From Miscanthus floridulus (lineage: Eukaryota; Streptophyta; Magnoliopsida; Poales; Poaceae): a stretch of DNA of 64,000 nucleotides. The translations under genes were made by a program, and so were the position numbers. Of the stretch, positions 34,536 through 46,328 are shown piece by piece. Position 1 is the stretch's first letter. Each line of letters starts with the position of its first letter. The DNA lies in assembly GCF_019320115.1 (NCBI RefSeq), contig NC_089598.1, forward strand, positions 27,757,491-27,821,490, read 5' to 3'. The notes beneath the pieces were generated by a model. That model was not told the DNA's origin. It ran no database searches and saw only the letters and a program-made list of their open reading frames with translations.

Positions 34536-37500
34536 ATGAAGCCCAATCAGTTGATTCTATCCACTCTTGATATAGACAGGGTATACCCATACAAGTTCCA
34601 ACCAGAGTTTCCAACGTCTCATGATCTTGGATTGAATTTGTTTTCACAAGCCGGTACAGTGCTGGGTACTTGTTTAAGACATCATAGGAAGATTTGCTCT
34701 TCTGGAAATGTAATGGTCCATGGAGCTTTCGATCGCCTCAACAAGCTTTCCCGAGCTCTCTATTTCTGGCTTTCTAGACCATCTGATCCTAAGATTTTGC
34801 GCTGGCTGGCAGCTGTAGCAGCGAAGAGTTCTAGATCTTGTCAGTTGCGTTTCAACCAAGTGGGCTCCCACATGCAAAACTCGACTAGACTGCAGTTCAG
34901 CTTTCTAGTGAGACAAGAGCAAGCAATACAACTAATTTTAGCTAGGTTTGCAAGTGGAACGATTGGGCGACTATTGAATGAGCAGCAACATGCCTCCAAT
35001 CTTCTTACTCTAGCTGGCGCTGCTGCTATCGTACCACCACTTGAAAATATGTGAGGACCATGCTCCAATGCAGTTTATTTGTATTTGTGATGCACTCTCC
35101 TTATTCGTTTCTTTCTGTTGTATAGTTGTCTCTAGTTAACTGATGATTTCCTTTTTTGAATGGACAAGATCACCAATGATGCTTACCGAGTCAATCGCAT
35201 CGCGAAACATTGACAGTGATATCAGAAGACTTGTTGATCAGCCTTATGTAGAAGGAAAAGGCTTAAATTGTGCTTGTCCTTCTGTGCCTAGTACTATATT
35301 TCAAGAAGATCCAATTGAACCAAAAACTGGAATCAAATTCCCAGCATTTCTGGAAGATGACTCCAGTCCATCTGCAGCGGTATTTTCCTTTTCCTTAAAA
35401 CCATAGTTTCTCTTATTCCGGAGGAATTGATTTTATTTCTTACGTATATAGAATTTTTCATTTTAAATCATTTTCATTGTTATGCAAGGTAGTGGTGTAT
35501 AACAATCAATAGATAAATTGAACCAGCTGGGGTACATGTTCGTGATTTTTTTTCTATTGAAACTTGCTTTTACAGTTTAGAACTTATAAAAAAAAACCTT
35601 GACCTGCGGGGGGTAAGACGTCCCCCGGGCAATGCCTGGTAGAGAAGATCTCTCACGCAGATCAAGAAAATCCCCGAACCTCCGCCCCTGCACCCTTACA
35701 CGGGACCATTCACCACGTGAGATGGTTCGGAACCACCGTGCTTTGAGTGAGTCGGACGAGGGGATTTTTTTACCCAGGCCACGTAAATCTGCTCCCTCTG
35801 GGAGTCGAACCCGGGTCGCTGGGGTGCCATGCGGCCGCTCTAGCCATTTCAGCCAAGAGTCCGTTGGCACAATTTAGAACTTATTAATCTACATAATTGT
35901 ATATACTGTATACTTTTATGCATCCGGTATCTGCGCAATGCAATTTTTTATGGTTTTGAAACATTGACTTAAATCTTTCAGTTTTGGTATATTACTTTCA
36001 GTTTTCGTATCGTTCTGTAAAATTTTTCGTTTTGATCCCTCCTTGTGACAGTTTCTATTGATAATTAAACCTTCAGGTCCTTGTTGGGATAGGTTTCAAA
36101 GGCATGAGAGTAATGAGGGTCAAAAATCTGAACCTGTACGCTTTTGGTTTATGTGAGTTACAGAATTTTTTCAATTGGTTCTGTTCTGTGTCAGTTTGCC
36201 AGTGAATACTGCTTATTTGACAAGCCTCTGTTTGTTACTGATGAAATTTTCTCATAGATATGCAACCGACTTCTATCCGGGAAAAGCTGGGTCCTAAGTA
36301 TGGTTCATTTCCAACGGACAAGCTGATGGAGAACCCTGATTTCTATAGCGATCTTCTCAGGTATATCGATACATCATTTTCATGATAATTCTGAACTTGT
36401 TGCTTACCGTAAGTTCCTGTTTGTAAAGGAGGTTTTGGGATCTGTTTCTTAGGATTTAGTTGTAAATCCTAACATTTCTAGAGCAAATCTCATCTCCCAG
36501 TCAGGCCCTACGTGAGTTTGGCGACCATACATTTTAGGAAGTGCATAGGCCTAGCACTGGTGCAAGCGGTAGAGTCTTACCACCTGTGACCAGAAGGTCC
36601 CGGGTTCGAGTCGCGGTCTCCTCGCATTGCACAGGCGAGGGTAAGGCTTGCCACTAACACCCTTCCCCAGACCCCGCACAGAGCGGGAGCTCTCTGCACT
36701 GACTAATGTGGCTGCACAAAATTTAGCTCCCTTGTTAAGTAATGTAAGACCAAAGGTGCATATGGAACATCCACTGAGCTGGATATGTTATTGTGCTAGG
36801 TGGTTGCTGGGAACAATACTTGCTATCAGTTGATGTATTATCATTAAATAAATTTCTGCTTATATCTGCATTTGTATTAGTGTCATCCATTTCAGAATGT
36901 ATGTGACACACAGGTGCTCATGCAAAGTTTACAGCCTCATTTGCATATATACAATGACTTATTAATCCTCAGAGTACAGATTTTTGTTTAGGGGCAAGCA
37001 GATATTGTAGCATTCTGAATGTTTTACATCGAATCTGTTGTTCTGGAGTATGACAATAGTTCTCCTTGTTCATTCTGTTATCTTCTGATGCTCATAAACT
37101 TGTATTATTATTTTCCAGGGAAAACCTTGATATGAGGGTTAGGTTGGTGGTTAACTACAATGGCCTTAGCGTTGGTGCAGTGCGAGAGTAAGAAAAATAA
37201 AACTGTCATGATTCTTCTCTCACCATGAAATTATGTTGTCTTTTGAAGACAAAACTCACACTCATTTTATTTTTCTTGCAGCGTGTTTGAGAAGTCCCTT
37301 GGCCTGCGTCTGCAGAAGGTACTTTGTGGCTCAGGCGCTCAGCTGCTACTGCAATTCTTTTCTAGTTATTATGTCTAGTGTAGAACTGACTTACAGACCT
37401 TCTGCATTTCCATTCAACCAGATAAATCCTAACACTGACTTTCACTGCTTGAAGACCTTTGGTTCTCACTTCACGGAAGATATCGCCATACCTTCGGTAA

Positions 37501-40500
37501 GGTCTAATCCATCATTTGAGGTTCTATAAGTTTAAACATGATCACTTGACTAGTTAACTACACCCTCTGTTCCTTGCAGTAGCAATGAACTTACCTTGAC
37601 CAACCTAGGAGAAACTAGGTGGCATTGTAAATAAGAAGAAATAGGCTCCCAAATTTTGAGTCCAAGTGGACTCAAACCTGGCTAGTGATGTACAACCACA
37701 CCTACCATCAATTGAGATAGGCTTGGTTCCTACATTTAGTATGATCTTTTTTATAAACAAAGACCAGAGAAAATCAGTATGAACAATATTGCAACCAACT
37801 AGAACTACCTAAATAATTACTATGGTGGGGCGCCTTTGGTGTCCCAGCATAGCAAGTCCCAAGCCCTAGTAAAGGAGGAGGGTTGTGTTAGGCGCGGCGA
37901 GCCAATGTAAAAACTTAGCCACTTTAATGAAGATGAAACCCAAAAGAATCCCATTGGGGCGTAACCCTCTTAGCGACGCGCCATGTCAAAACCCGGGTAT
38001 GGTGTTAAATGAGTAAGGGCCGAGTCGTCACCCCCGTGACGCGCCGTGTCGCGATCTGGACACGGTGTCAAGTGAGCAAGGATCGGGTCGTCGCATCCTT
38101 AGTGCGCGCCACATCGGCGCCCGGGTGTGGTGCAAAATAAGCAAGGGTCTTCACACCTACCTCGGCGGGTGCGAAGGGTAAGGAAGCTAGTCGAGCCAAC
38201 TAGGATCCGTTTAGGTAGCTGGAATGTAGGATCCCTTATATGTAAGTTAAGAGAGTTAGTGGACACAGCGGTTAGGAGGCGTGTAAATATCTTATGCGTC
38301 CAAGAGACTAAATGGAAGGGGCAGAAGGCGAAGGAGGTGGACAATACCGGCTTCAAGCTCTGGTACACAGGGACAACTTCAAATAAAAATAGAGTAGGAG
38401 TTTTGATTGATAAGAGCCTCAAGGATGGTGTTGTGGAGGTGAGAAGGTAAGGGGATATGATTATCTTAGTTAAACTTGTCATTAGTGATATGGTCTTAAA
38501 CGTAATTAGTGCGTATGCCCCCAAGTAGCCATGATGAGAGTGCTAAGCGGCTTTTTTGGGAATACTTAGATCGCTTGGTTAGAGCTGTCCCTATTAGCGA
38601 GAAGCTCTTTATAGGAGGTGATCTTAATGGCCATGTAGGTACATCAAGTGTAGGTTTCGAGGCGGTTCATGGGGGTTTCGGATATGGTAGTAGGAACCAG
38701 GAGGGAGATGAGGTCTTAGACTTCGCCATAGCTTTTGATCTGATGATAGCTAACACTTTCTTCTATAAGAGACAGTCCCATTTAGTGACCTTTAGTAGCG
38801 GCCAGTACTTTAGTCAAATCGACTTTGTCCTTACAAGAATGAGAGATAAACGAACATGCGTGGACTGTAAGGTGATACCTGGAGAACGTGTGGTCGCTAA
38901 ACACAAGCTGGTGGTGGCTGACTTCCGCTTTCTGGTGCAAGCTCGTGGGAACAAACAAGCTAGGGTTGCTAGAACGAAGTGGTGGAAATTAGAAAGGGGG
39001 GCATCAAAGGTCTCTAAGGAAAAGGTCATTGAAGAAGGCCCTTGGAATGATGAAGGCGATGCAAACAGCATGTGGGAGAAGATGGCAACATGCGTTCGGA
39101 ATGTTGCTTCAGAGGTGCTTGAGTGGCTAAAGGGAGCGGATGCGACTCGAAAGACACTTGGTGGTGGAATGAATATGTGCAAAAGACTATTAAGGAAAAG
39201 GAGTGCTATAAGCGCTTGTATCATGACAGGTGTGCAAACAATATAGAGAAGTATAAGGTGACCAAGAAGACTGCAAAACGAGCGGTGAGTGAGGCAAGGG
39301 GCGGGCCTATGAGGACCTTTACTGGCGTTTGAGTACGAAGGAAGGAGAGAAGGACATTTATAGGATGGCTAGGGCTCGCGATAGGAAGACAAGGGACTTC
39401 AACTAAGTCAAGTGCATAAAGAATGAGAGGGAGCAACTCTTGGTGAAGGAGGATGAGATCAGACATAGATGGCAAGAGTATTTTGATAAATTGTTCAATG
39501 GTGAGAACGAGAATACCGTTCAGCTGGATGACTCGTTTGATGATACTAACAGGTGTTTTGTGCGGATGATTCAAGAATCGGAGGTTAGAGAAGACTTGAA
39601 AAATGATGAAAAGGGGCAAAGCGATGGGCCCTGATGGTATCCCAATCAAGACGTGGAGATGTCTCGGGGATATAGCTATACTATGACTAACTAAGATGTT
39701 CAACAATATTTTTCGATCAAACAAGATGCCTGAGGAGTGGAGAAGAAGCATATTGGTACCAATCTACAAGAACAAGGGAGATATCTAAAGTTGTACTAAT
39801 TATCGGGGAATTAAGTTGATGAGCCACACTATGAAGTTATGGGAGAGAGTCATCGATCAGCTCCTGCGAGGAACGACGTAGATATCAACAAACCAATTTG
39901 GTTTCATGCCCGGAAGGTCAACCACAAAAGCAATCTTCTTAATAAAACATGTTATGGAGCGGTTTAGAGAGCATAAGAATGACCTATACTTGGTTTTCAT
40001 TGACTTGGAGAAGGTTTATGACAAGATACCAAGAAATATTATGTGGTGGTCTTTGGATAAACATAAAGTCCCATCAAAGTACATGACCCTCATCAAGGAC
40101 ATGTACAACAATGTTGTGACTAGTGTTCGAACAAACGATGGTAACAGATTAATTCCCGATTAAAATCGGACTTCATCAAGGGTCAGTCTTAAGCCCATAT
40201 CTCTTTGCCTTGGTAATGGATGAGGTTACCAGTAGCGGCGGACCCAGAAAATATTTTAGGGGGGGCTGAACAACACTGCTGTTCGATCTTAAGTCTTAGC
40301 CCCCTTACACTAGGAAACTAGAGTTATGCCGGCAGACCCTTGAGTCTAAATGTTTTAGATTGAGCAGAACTAAAACCGAATACATGAGATGCGACTTTGG
40401 CTGAATTATACAAGAGGAGGGAGATGTGAGTTTGGAAGGTCAAGTAGTGCCTAAGAAGGATACCTTTCGGTATCTGGGATCGATGCTACAGAGGGATGGA

Positions 40501-42087
40501 GATATTGATGCAGACGTTAGCTATAAAATCAAAGCAGGGTAGATCAAGTGGCGACAAGCTTCTGGCATTTGGCATTCTCTATGATAAGAGGGTATCACAA
40601 AAGCTAAAAGGCAAGTTGTATAGAACGACGATTAAATCGGCTATGTTGTATGGAGCAGAATATTGGCCTACAAAGATTCCACATGTTCAACAACTGAGTG
40701 TTGTAGAAATGCGTATGTTGTGATGGATTTACGGTCACACAAGAATGGACCGAGTTCGGAACGATGATATACGTGATCGCCTAGAGGTAGCACCAATTGA
40801 AGAAAAGCAAGTCCAACATCGGTTGAGGTGGTTTGGCCATGTCCAAAGGAGACCTCCAGAGGCACCAGCGCATTGTGGAGTCCTAAGTTAAGCTAATAAT
40901 ATGAGAAGAGGTAGAGGAAGACCGAAATTGATATGGGGGGAGGCAATAAAAAGAGATTTGAAAGCTTGAGATATACCTAGAGATCTATGTTTGAATAGAA
41001 GTACTTGGAAAACAACTATTGAGGTACCTGAACCGTGACTTGGAGCTCTTGGTGGGTTTCAACTCTAGCCTACCCCAATTTAATTAGAACTGAAAGGTTA
41101 TGTTGTTGTTGTTGTTGCTGCTGCCCAATAAATCTCTAGTAGGTTGATAATACAGAAAAAAAAATCCCCTTGGTTCATTTTGCCAAATTCTGGATTTGAG
41201 TATAGTGGCAAAATGTTATGATGTTACCGTGTCTATAGCCATTCTTTATTATAAGGATAACATGTAAATATAACTGCAGGGTACGAAGATTGACTTCTGC
41301 CAAACATCAGATGGGAAACTAATAACAGAAAGTAAGTACATTATACCCACAAAAATCTTTTGAGCTGTTCTCCACTGCAATATTGGATCCATCTTGACAA
41401 GAACATTTTTACGCAGTTGATGGGAAACAAATTGGTGCTGTTCAGAGCAAAGATCTTTGCAGTAAGTAAAAACTTGCCAAGTATTCCCTCTATTTCAAAT
41501 TATAGTTCACTTTAGCTTTGTCCTAAGTCAAACTTCTTGAATTTCACCAAGTTTTAGAAAAATATGTTAACATCTACAAGTACAAATAAATGCACTATCA
41601 AAACATATTTCATGGAGGATTTAATGAAATTAATTTGATGTTGGTGCAGTTTTCTATAAACTCGGCCAAAGTTAAAGGAATGTGACTTTGGAAAAAAAAA
41701 AACTAAAGTGACCTATAATTTAGATTTGAGGGAGTAAATATTTCCGGAAAATGATATTTACTTTGCACAATATGTATCCTTGCTTTCCTTGTACTCCCAT
41801 TCCCTGAACATATGGAAGTGCTGAAAGAAAATACAAAATCTACAGATAAGCTTAATTTGGACAATGTTAAGTTGTTTACTTGTGCCTCTTTTGCATTTGA
41901 TAAACGACGGAGTGCATCATGCAATTAGCCTAGAGCAGCTTTACAATATGGTACAGTTCCTTTGTAACTGTTTCTTGTCTGATGAACAGAGGCTTTCTTC
42001 GACATGTATATTGGCGACTCACCTGTTTCGCTGGAGGCCAAAAAAGTTGTTACCCAGAACGTGGCTGGACTCATTGGAAGACGCTGA
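34536..42087 (+). CDS. FAP2: FAP2-like fatty-acid-binding protein, chalcone isomerase-like fold
   Basis: Ten coding exons: 34536-35050, 35169-35379, 36077-36152, 36258-36360, 37119-37187, 37282-37318, 37422-37496, 41280-41331, 41417-41461 and 41990-42087. All introns are GT-AG and the phases agree at every junction, giving 426 residues. Residues 1 to about 225 are an N-terminal extension. The chalcone-isomerase-like domain starts near G-I-K-F-P (about 226) and runs to the C-terminus G-L-I-G-R-R, with V-G-I-G-F-K-G, L-Y-A-F-G-L-Y and E-K-S-L-G-L-R-L on the way. FAP proteins have the chalcone isomerase fold without the enzyme activity, and Arabidopsis members bind fatty acids in the plastid stroma. 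Length and the long N-terminal part fit FAP2 better than FAP1 or FAP3. Intron 7 (37497-41279) is enlarged by an RTE LINE. The ATG choice is supported by the leader lacking a frame. The subfamily call is from memory of the family. Confidence 0.85.
35588..35872 (-). mobile_element. tRNA-derived SINE with T-rich tail
   Basis: On the minus strand the head starts GTGCCAACGG. An A-box-like TGGCTGAAATGGC and a B-box-like GGGTTCGACTCCC follow within 70 bp. The body ends in a T run, as p-SINE1-type elements do. A 12-bp target duplication TTTAGAACTTAT flanks it (35576-35587 and 35873-35884). It lies in intron 2 (coding introns numbered) of the FAP2-like gene. Confidence 0.85.
36548..36702 (+). mobile_element. 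Au-like SINE
   Basis: tRNA-like head with A box (CTGGTGCAAGCGGTAGAG) and B box (GGGTTCGAGTC), then the conserved body with GCACAGGCGAGGGTAAGG and CAGAGCGGGAGCTCTC. This fits the Au SINE family of grasses. No clear target duplication. It lies in intron 4 of the FAP2-like gene. Confidence 0.8.
37975..38150 (+). repeat. Tandem ~64-bp repeats in the RTE 5' region
   Basis: Nearly three diverged units start at 37975, 38038 and about 38102. Each has GCGCC, a CGG-G-T-GGTG block, GAGTAAGG or GAGCAAGG and GGGTCGTC. Confidence 0.75.
40231..40314. mobile_element. hAT-like terminal fragment inside the RTE reverse transcriptase
   Basis: Starts CAGTAGCGGCGGACCCAGAAA, close to the CAGTGGCGGA-CCAG ends of the hAT-like element at 47726-50086. 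It has inverted GGGGGGGCT and AGCCCCC arms, but lacks a right terminus and an 8-bp target copy. It replaces about the same length of LINE sequence. Confidence 0.55.
41484..41734. mobile_element. Stowaway-like MITE in FAP2 intron 9
   Basis: Ends TTCCCTCTATTTCAAATTATAG and CTATAATTTAGATTTGAGGGAG are inverted copies, flanked by TA on both sides. 251 bp. Confidence 0.85.
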
Positions 42088-43065
42088 GGAAAGCGAAAGA
42101 TGATTACTTCATTCTTCTGTACAGTTAGAGAGGATTCATATGAGCGGGAAAAAAGGCGAGAATCATTGCAAGTATATAGAGTGATCTGTGTCTTGTAAAG
42201 AAAGCAGGCAAAAGCTCCAATGTATATGTGGAAGATAGCATCTTCAGTTGTGCTAGGCCCCCATTCTATTTTTTCTTTGTTTGGATGGGCCTTTTGCCTC
42301 TTCGTAGCTGCTGTATCATGTAAATGCTCCCATTGAGCCAGGAGTTGTAAAATATTAAATTGAAGATGCTTCTTCCATAAAATGATGCATACCTTTAAAT
42401 CTTTGTTGCACGCACATTGGGATGTGTCTGGATCTATATTTTGGTTCTCTCGATTCTCCACACATAAAACAGAGATAAGCACTATTACTGTAAGCGCTAC
42501 ACTGTATAAATAAATAAAATATTAGATAGTTTGTAAAAAGATACTGCTATGGAGTATTAGAGTATGTTATCATCAAACACGCTACAAAATTTAATTCAAA
42601 CAATGGTCACATTAGGAACGAGGAAAATGGAAATAACAAATTTCTGACTTAGCTATTCTCGATGCTCCCACGATCTAGATCCCCGAATTATCGTTCTTCC
42701 ATCCATTATCTAGAAAAAATATCCGAGTATGTTCTTTTTGTTCTCCTGTATAAAAAAATCGCTGTCTGAGCTGAAGTGCGAATTGCGTAGGCTGCGTTGT
42801 CGCCGCCTCGCAGTCGCAGGCTCTGGCGCCTCTCTATCCACACACAGGGGACACAAGCCCGCCGCTGCTCCATCCACCCCATCTGACGCTGCTTCCAGCC
42901 TTCCACCGACCGAGCTCTCCAAGGCTCCACTCCTCACCATCACCAGTTTCTGCTCCCTCCCCCATCCATCTCTCTGCTCTGGACCGTTCACTCTCCAGCT
43001 CCCCTCGCTCCGTTCCCTTCCGCCCAACCACCGCCTACTCCAGATCGGCGGGCGGGCACCGGCCG
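42088..43065 (+). promoter_or_regulatory. FAP2 3' UTR and FTRC promoter/leader
   Basis: FAP2 3' UTR runs from 42088 to roughly 42360; an AATAAATAAAAT word lies at about 42509. AT-rich spacer covers about 42480-42720. A C/T-rich FTRC leader, CpG-rich like many grass gene starts, covers about 42780-43065. Short minus-strand frames across this leader are composition shadows. No defined promoter element can be named. Confidence 0.5.
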
Positions 43066-46037
43066 ATGATGACATCCACCGTCACCACCACCGTTGGGTG
43101 CGGGGGGCTCCCCGTCCGCCCGTCGTCGTCGACGGCGCCCAGAGGACGCCCCCGCAGATGCGCCGTCCGAGCTCAAGGTACGTTCGCGCCGGTCCCCCAG
43201 ATTCGTGGAGGACTCCAATTTCTGCCCTCCCCTCACTGAAATCTCCAATTTTTGCCCTCCCCTCACTGCAATCGGGATGAACTGACTGATATGATATCTG
43301 TTGTGGGCAGCCGCAGGAGCGGATGCCTCCGACGATAAGTCCGATAAGTCGGTGGAGGTCATGCGCAAGTTCTCCGAGCAGTACGCCCGCCGCTCCAACA
43401 CTTTCTTCTGCACCGACAAGACAGTCACTGCCGTCGTCATCAAGGTCAGTGCCGTCCGATAGTCCTTAACTCCGTCCTCGTAGACATCCACCGATTAACA
43501 CCGACCTTTAGGTGTTTCGGTATTCCAGTACAAGGTTTTATGGGATACACCGAGCTTTAGGTGTATTGGCATCCCAACACAAGGTTTTTGGGATATAAGT
43601 TAGGGGTGGATAGAAAACAAAGGCCGGGAATAGCAATCTAGACCGGAAAGTAGCGGATTGGGGAACATAGATGTCATAAGGCTTAGGAATTAACAAAGTG
43701 TTAAGAGAGATTGGGGATTACATCTAGGTTAAGCCATGAATAGCGCTATGGTCTTGCACTGGGGATTGGGGAAGAACAGAAGCTATTTCATGCTAACAAT
43801 AAGGCTTAAAGAAAGAAACAGTAATATGGATTAGAGAGAACTAATTCTCCCAGCCTTCCTTCTAGATGCTCCTTGGTAATGGTAATCCTTCCAGGGGCCT
43901 ACAGCTCCCGATTTATAACCTGAGAGGTAACTGTACAGAGGAGAGTCTAGACATTACTTAGATGCTAGCTGTCGAACTTCAGCTGCTGTTTGGCACAGCC
44001 AGCTTATGTGCATTAGGTGGTTGCAATATGGCTCAGCTTATTCATCCAAATTCCTAGTAAATATTTGTTAACAAAAGAGAAATATAATTTAAAAATGATG
44101 GTTTATTTTATAGCAACAAATAAGATTGCTCTAAAACAGTTGTGTTTAAGGGCACCACCAGGTTGAGGACGGTGGCAATGCTGAACATTTTTTTTCCTCT
44201 CTTGATCATCCTGTGGGCAGTGCATCCATGACTTGGGAGGATCTATTTAGAAGTTTAGGGTTAAGGATATCAGCTTCAGTGCCATTTTAGGAATTGAGGG
44301 AACAACTGCATTACCACTATAAATCAGGAAGCTTATATCAAAGCACATGGTGACATGTGTATGTTAAATGCATTTGCTCTACTCTGGTTTTCTCAGAGCA
44401 ACCATCACCTTTTCTTGATGATAGGTATATATAGGAATTCTGTAATTCCTCCTGAAGGAGGAAGATATTAGTTTGGAAGGTCAAGTAGTGCCTAGGAAGG
44501 ATACCTTTCGATATTTAGGATCAATGCTACAGAGAGACGGGGATATTGATGAAGATGTTAGCCATAGAATCAAAGCAGGGTGGATGAAGTGGCGGCAAGC
44601 ATCTGGTGTCCTATGTGACAAAAGGGTACCACAGAAGCTAAAAGGCAAGTTTTATAGGACGGCGATTAGACCTGCTATGTTGTATGGTGCAGAATGTTGG
44701 CCTACGAAAAGACGACATGTTCAACAGACTAGTGTCGCGGAAATGCGTATGTTGCATTGGATTTGCGGTCATACAAGAAGGGATCGAGTTCGGAACGATG
44801 ATATACGTGATAGATTAGGGGTAGCACCAATTGAAGAGAAGCTTGTCCAACACCGGTTGAGATGGTTTGGACATGTCCAACGGAGACCTCCAGAGGCACC
44901 GGTGCGTAGTGGAATCCTAGGCCAGGATAGTAACGTGAAGAGAGGCAGAGGAAGACCGAAGTTGACTTGGGTAGAGGTAATAAAAGGAGACTTGAAAGGA
45001 TGGAATATACCCAAAGACTTAGCCTTAGATAGGAGTGCTTGGAAGACCGCTATTCACGTGCCTGAACCTTGATTGCTTCTGCTGGGTTTCAACTCTAGCC
45101 TGCCCCAACTTGTTTGGGATTTAAAGGCTTTGTTGTTGTTGTTGTTGTCTGTAATTCCTTCTTGATGATAAAGCACAAATGAGAATACTTCTTGTGTCTC
45201 CATCGTTGTGAGTATGACCTATGACATGTTTGCAGGGACTTGCTGATCACAGAGATACTCTCGGAGCTCCTCTATGCCCTTGTAGGTAATTTATCTTATG
45301 TATTTTTCCCCTCAATTGTTCATCCATTTTTTATACAGGGTATCAACAATTTTTCTTTCTGAAACTTGTAAATCTGATCAGGCATTATGATGACAAAGCT
45401 GCGGAGGTAGCACAAGGATTTTGGAACTGCCCATGCGTCCCCATGCGTGAGAGGTGTGTTTATGAACTACACTTCCAGCTATTTTTCTATGATAGTGCAT
45501 AGAGAAAATATTGTGGCAGCACTATTTTATGTTCAAAGTTATAGATATAGTACTGTACCTATACTGTTGCAAAACAGGCTGAGGTTCTTTTTCACTTGGC
45601 GTACCATATGAATAATTGGCCAACTAGCTATCTCTGTTCCAATCCCACAGCATAAGCATTGATTATGAAGGCATATTCCTTGCAAAACTGCAAACTCCAG
45701 CCTGTCCTACCATGTATCCATTTTTTTAATAAAAATAATCTGCTAGATAATAATGAATTTCTAGCTCTCTTCCCCTGAAAGGAAAATCATTTCTTATGTG
45801 AGCGGTCTACTTCTGCAGGAAGGAATGCCACTGTATGCTTTTTCTTACTCCCGATAATGATTTTGCTGGGAAGGACCAGGCATGTCCCTTTTCCATACTA
45901 TCAATGCTTTCCTGTCATCTGATATCTGCATCCATGATATGTTCGATGCAAATCCCTCGAGAATAATGATTTTTGTTGTATACTTGTGGCAGGCTATCTC
46001 CTTGGAGGAGATCAAAGAGGCGACATCGAAGTTCTAA
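43066..46037 (+). CDS. FTRC: Ferredoxin-thioredoxin reductase catalytic (beta) subunit, plastid
   Basis: Six coding exons: 43066-43177, 43311-43444, 45236-45285, 45382-45453, 45819-45879, 45993-46037; 157 residues with phases matching at each junction. Residues 1 to about 37 are a Ser/Thr/Arg-rich plastid transit peptide. The mature part carries all seven conserved cysteines: C71, then C-P-C at 96-98, C-P-C at 115-117 and C-H-C at 126-128, with the family spacing CPC-X16-CPC-X8-CHC. By analogy with cyanobacterial FTR, C96, C115, C117 and C126 bind the 4Fe-4S cluster and C98-C128 is the redox disulfide. The enzyme passes electrons from ferredoxin to thioredoxins in the stroma. Intron 5 has a GC donor (45880) and AG acceptor. 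Intron 2 (43445-45235) contains an RTE fragment. It is close behind and in the same direction as FAP2. Confidence 0.96.
43503..43600 (+). repeat. Local imperfect duplication in FTRC intron 2
   Basis: CTTTAGGTGT...ACAAGGTTTT occurs at about 43505 and 43554, period about 49 bp, diverged. Confidence 0.6.
44451..45147 (+). mobile_element. 5'-truncated RTE LINE in FTRC intron 2
   Basis: Carries the RT C-terminal region: from 44473 an open frame of 199 residues with [33 protein letters not shown] and G-R-G-R-P-K. It ends with the short 3' UTR and a TTG tail. A 12-bp target duplication TCTGTAATTCCT flanks it (44439-44450 and 45148-45159). The open frame suggests it is younger than the copy in FAP2 intron 7, which has the same domain broken by stops. 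Confidence 0.9.
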
Positions 46038-46262
46038 CCCCTTGTATTTTTCACGAAATGTTTACTTGACAGCTAGTTTTTTTATATGTATATGTACTTA
46101 AGTAGCATCTATACCTATAAGATATGCCATCAGGAAAATTTTCATAAAATGTGCAGCAAACAGAACTTCGCGAGGCTGTCGATCATATGAGCCGCTTTTA
46201 GCCTTTTATTGTACCTGGGCTCCATTTCGTGAATTAAACGCTACGGAATTCACCGTTCTTAA
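46038..46262 (+). other. FTRC 3' UTR region
   Basis: AT-rich sequence after the stop. No canonical AATAAA was seen close by; TGAATTAAAC near 46230 is a weak candidate. The end of the transcript cannot be fixed. Confidence 0.4.
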
Positions 46263-46328
46263 CTGCTATTCCTGTGTTACTTGATTCTCTCTCTCTGCTA
46301 TTCCTGTGTTACTTGATTCTCTCTCTCC
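46263..46328. repeat. Two tandem copies of a 32-bp unit
   Basis: CTGCTATTCCTGTGTTACTT followed by GATTCTCTCTCT is repeated at 46263 and 46295 without change. Confidence 0.9.

Larger units (their letters stand above)
37824..41123 (+). mobile_element. RTE-type LINE, nearly full length, dead, in FAP2 intron 7
   Basis: The 5' region has ~64-bp tandem repeats (37975-38150). The endonuclease begins near 38184 ([10 protein letters not shown]), with V-Q-E-T-K-W, then after a stop at 38448 and a frameshift near 38520, [16 protein letters not shown] and [11 protein letters not shown] segments follow in several frames: [31 protein letters not shown]. The block that should hold F-A-D-D is replaced (40231-40314). 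The C-terminal part resumes at L-E-L. The 3' end has a short UTR and a (TTG)n tail at 41101-41123, the usual plant RTE end. The left boundary is approximate. Confidence 0.85.

Noticed and set aside
35790..35870. tRNA gene suggested by the GGGTTCGACTCCC box
   Set aside because: It is the head of a SINE with target duplications; no complete cloverleaf. The same applies to 36548-36702.
42710..43491. Minus-strand Arg/Gly-rich frames across the FTRC promoter and first exon
   Set aside because: They are antisense to the well-supported FTRC exons.
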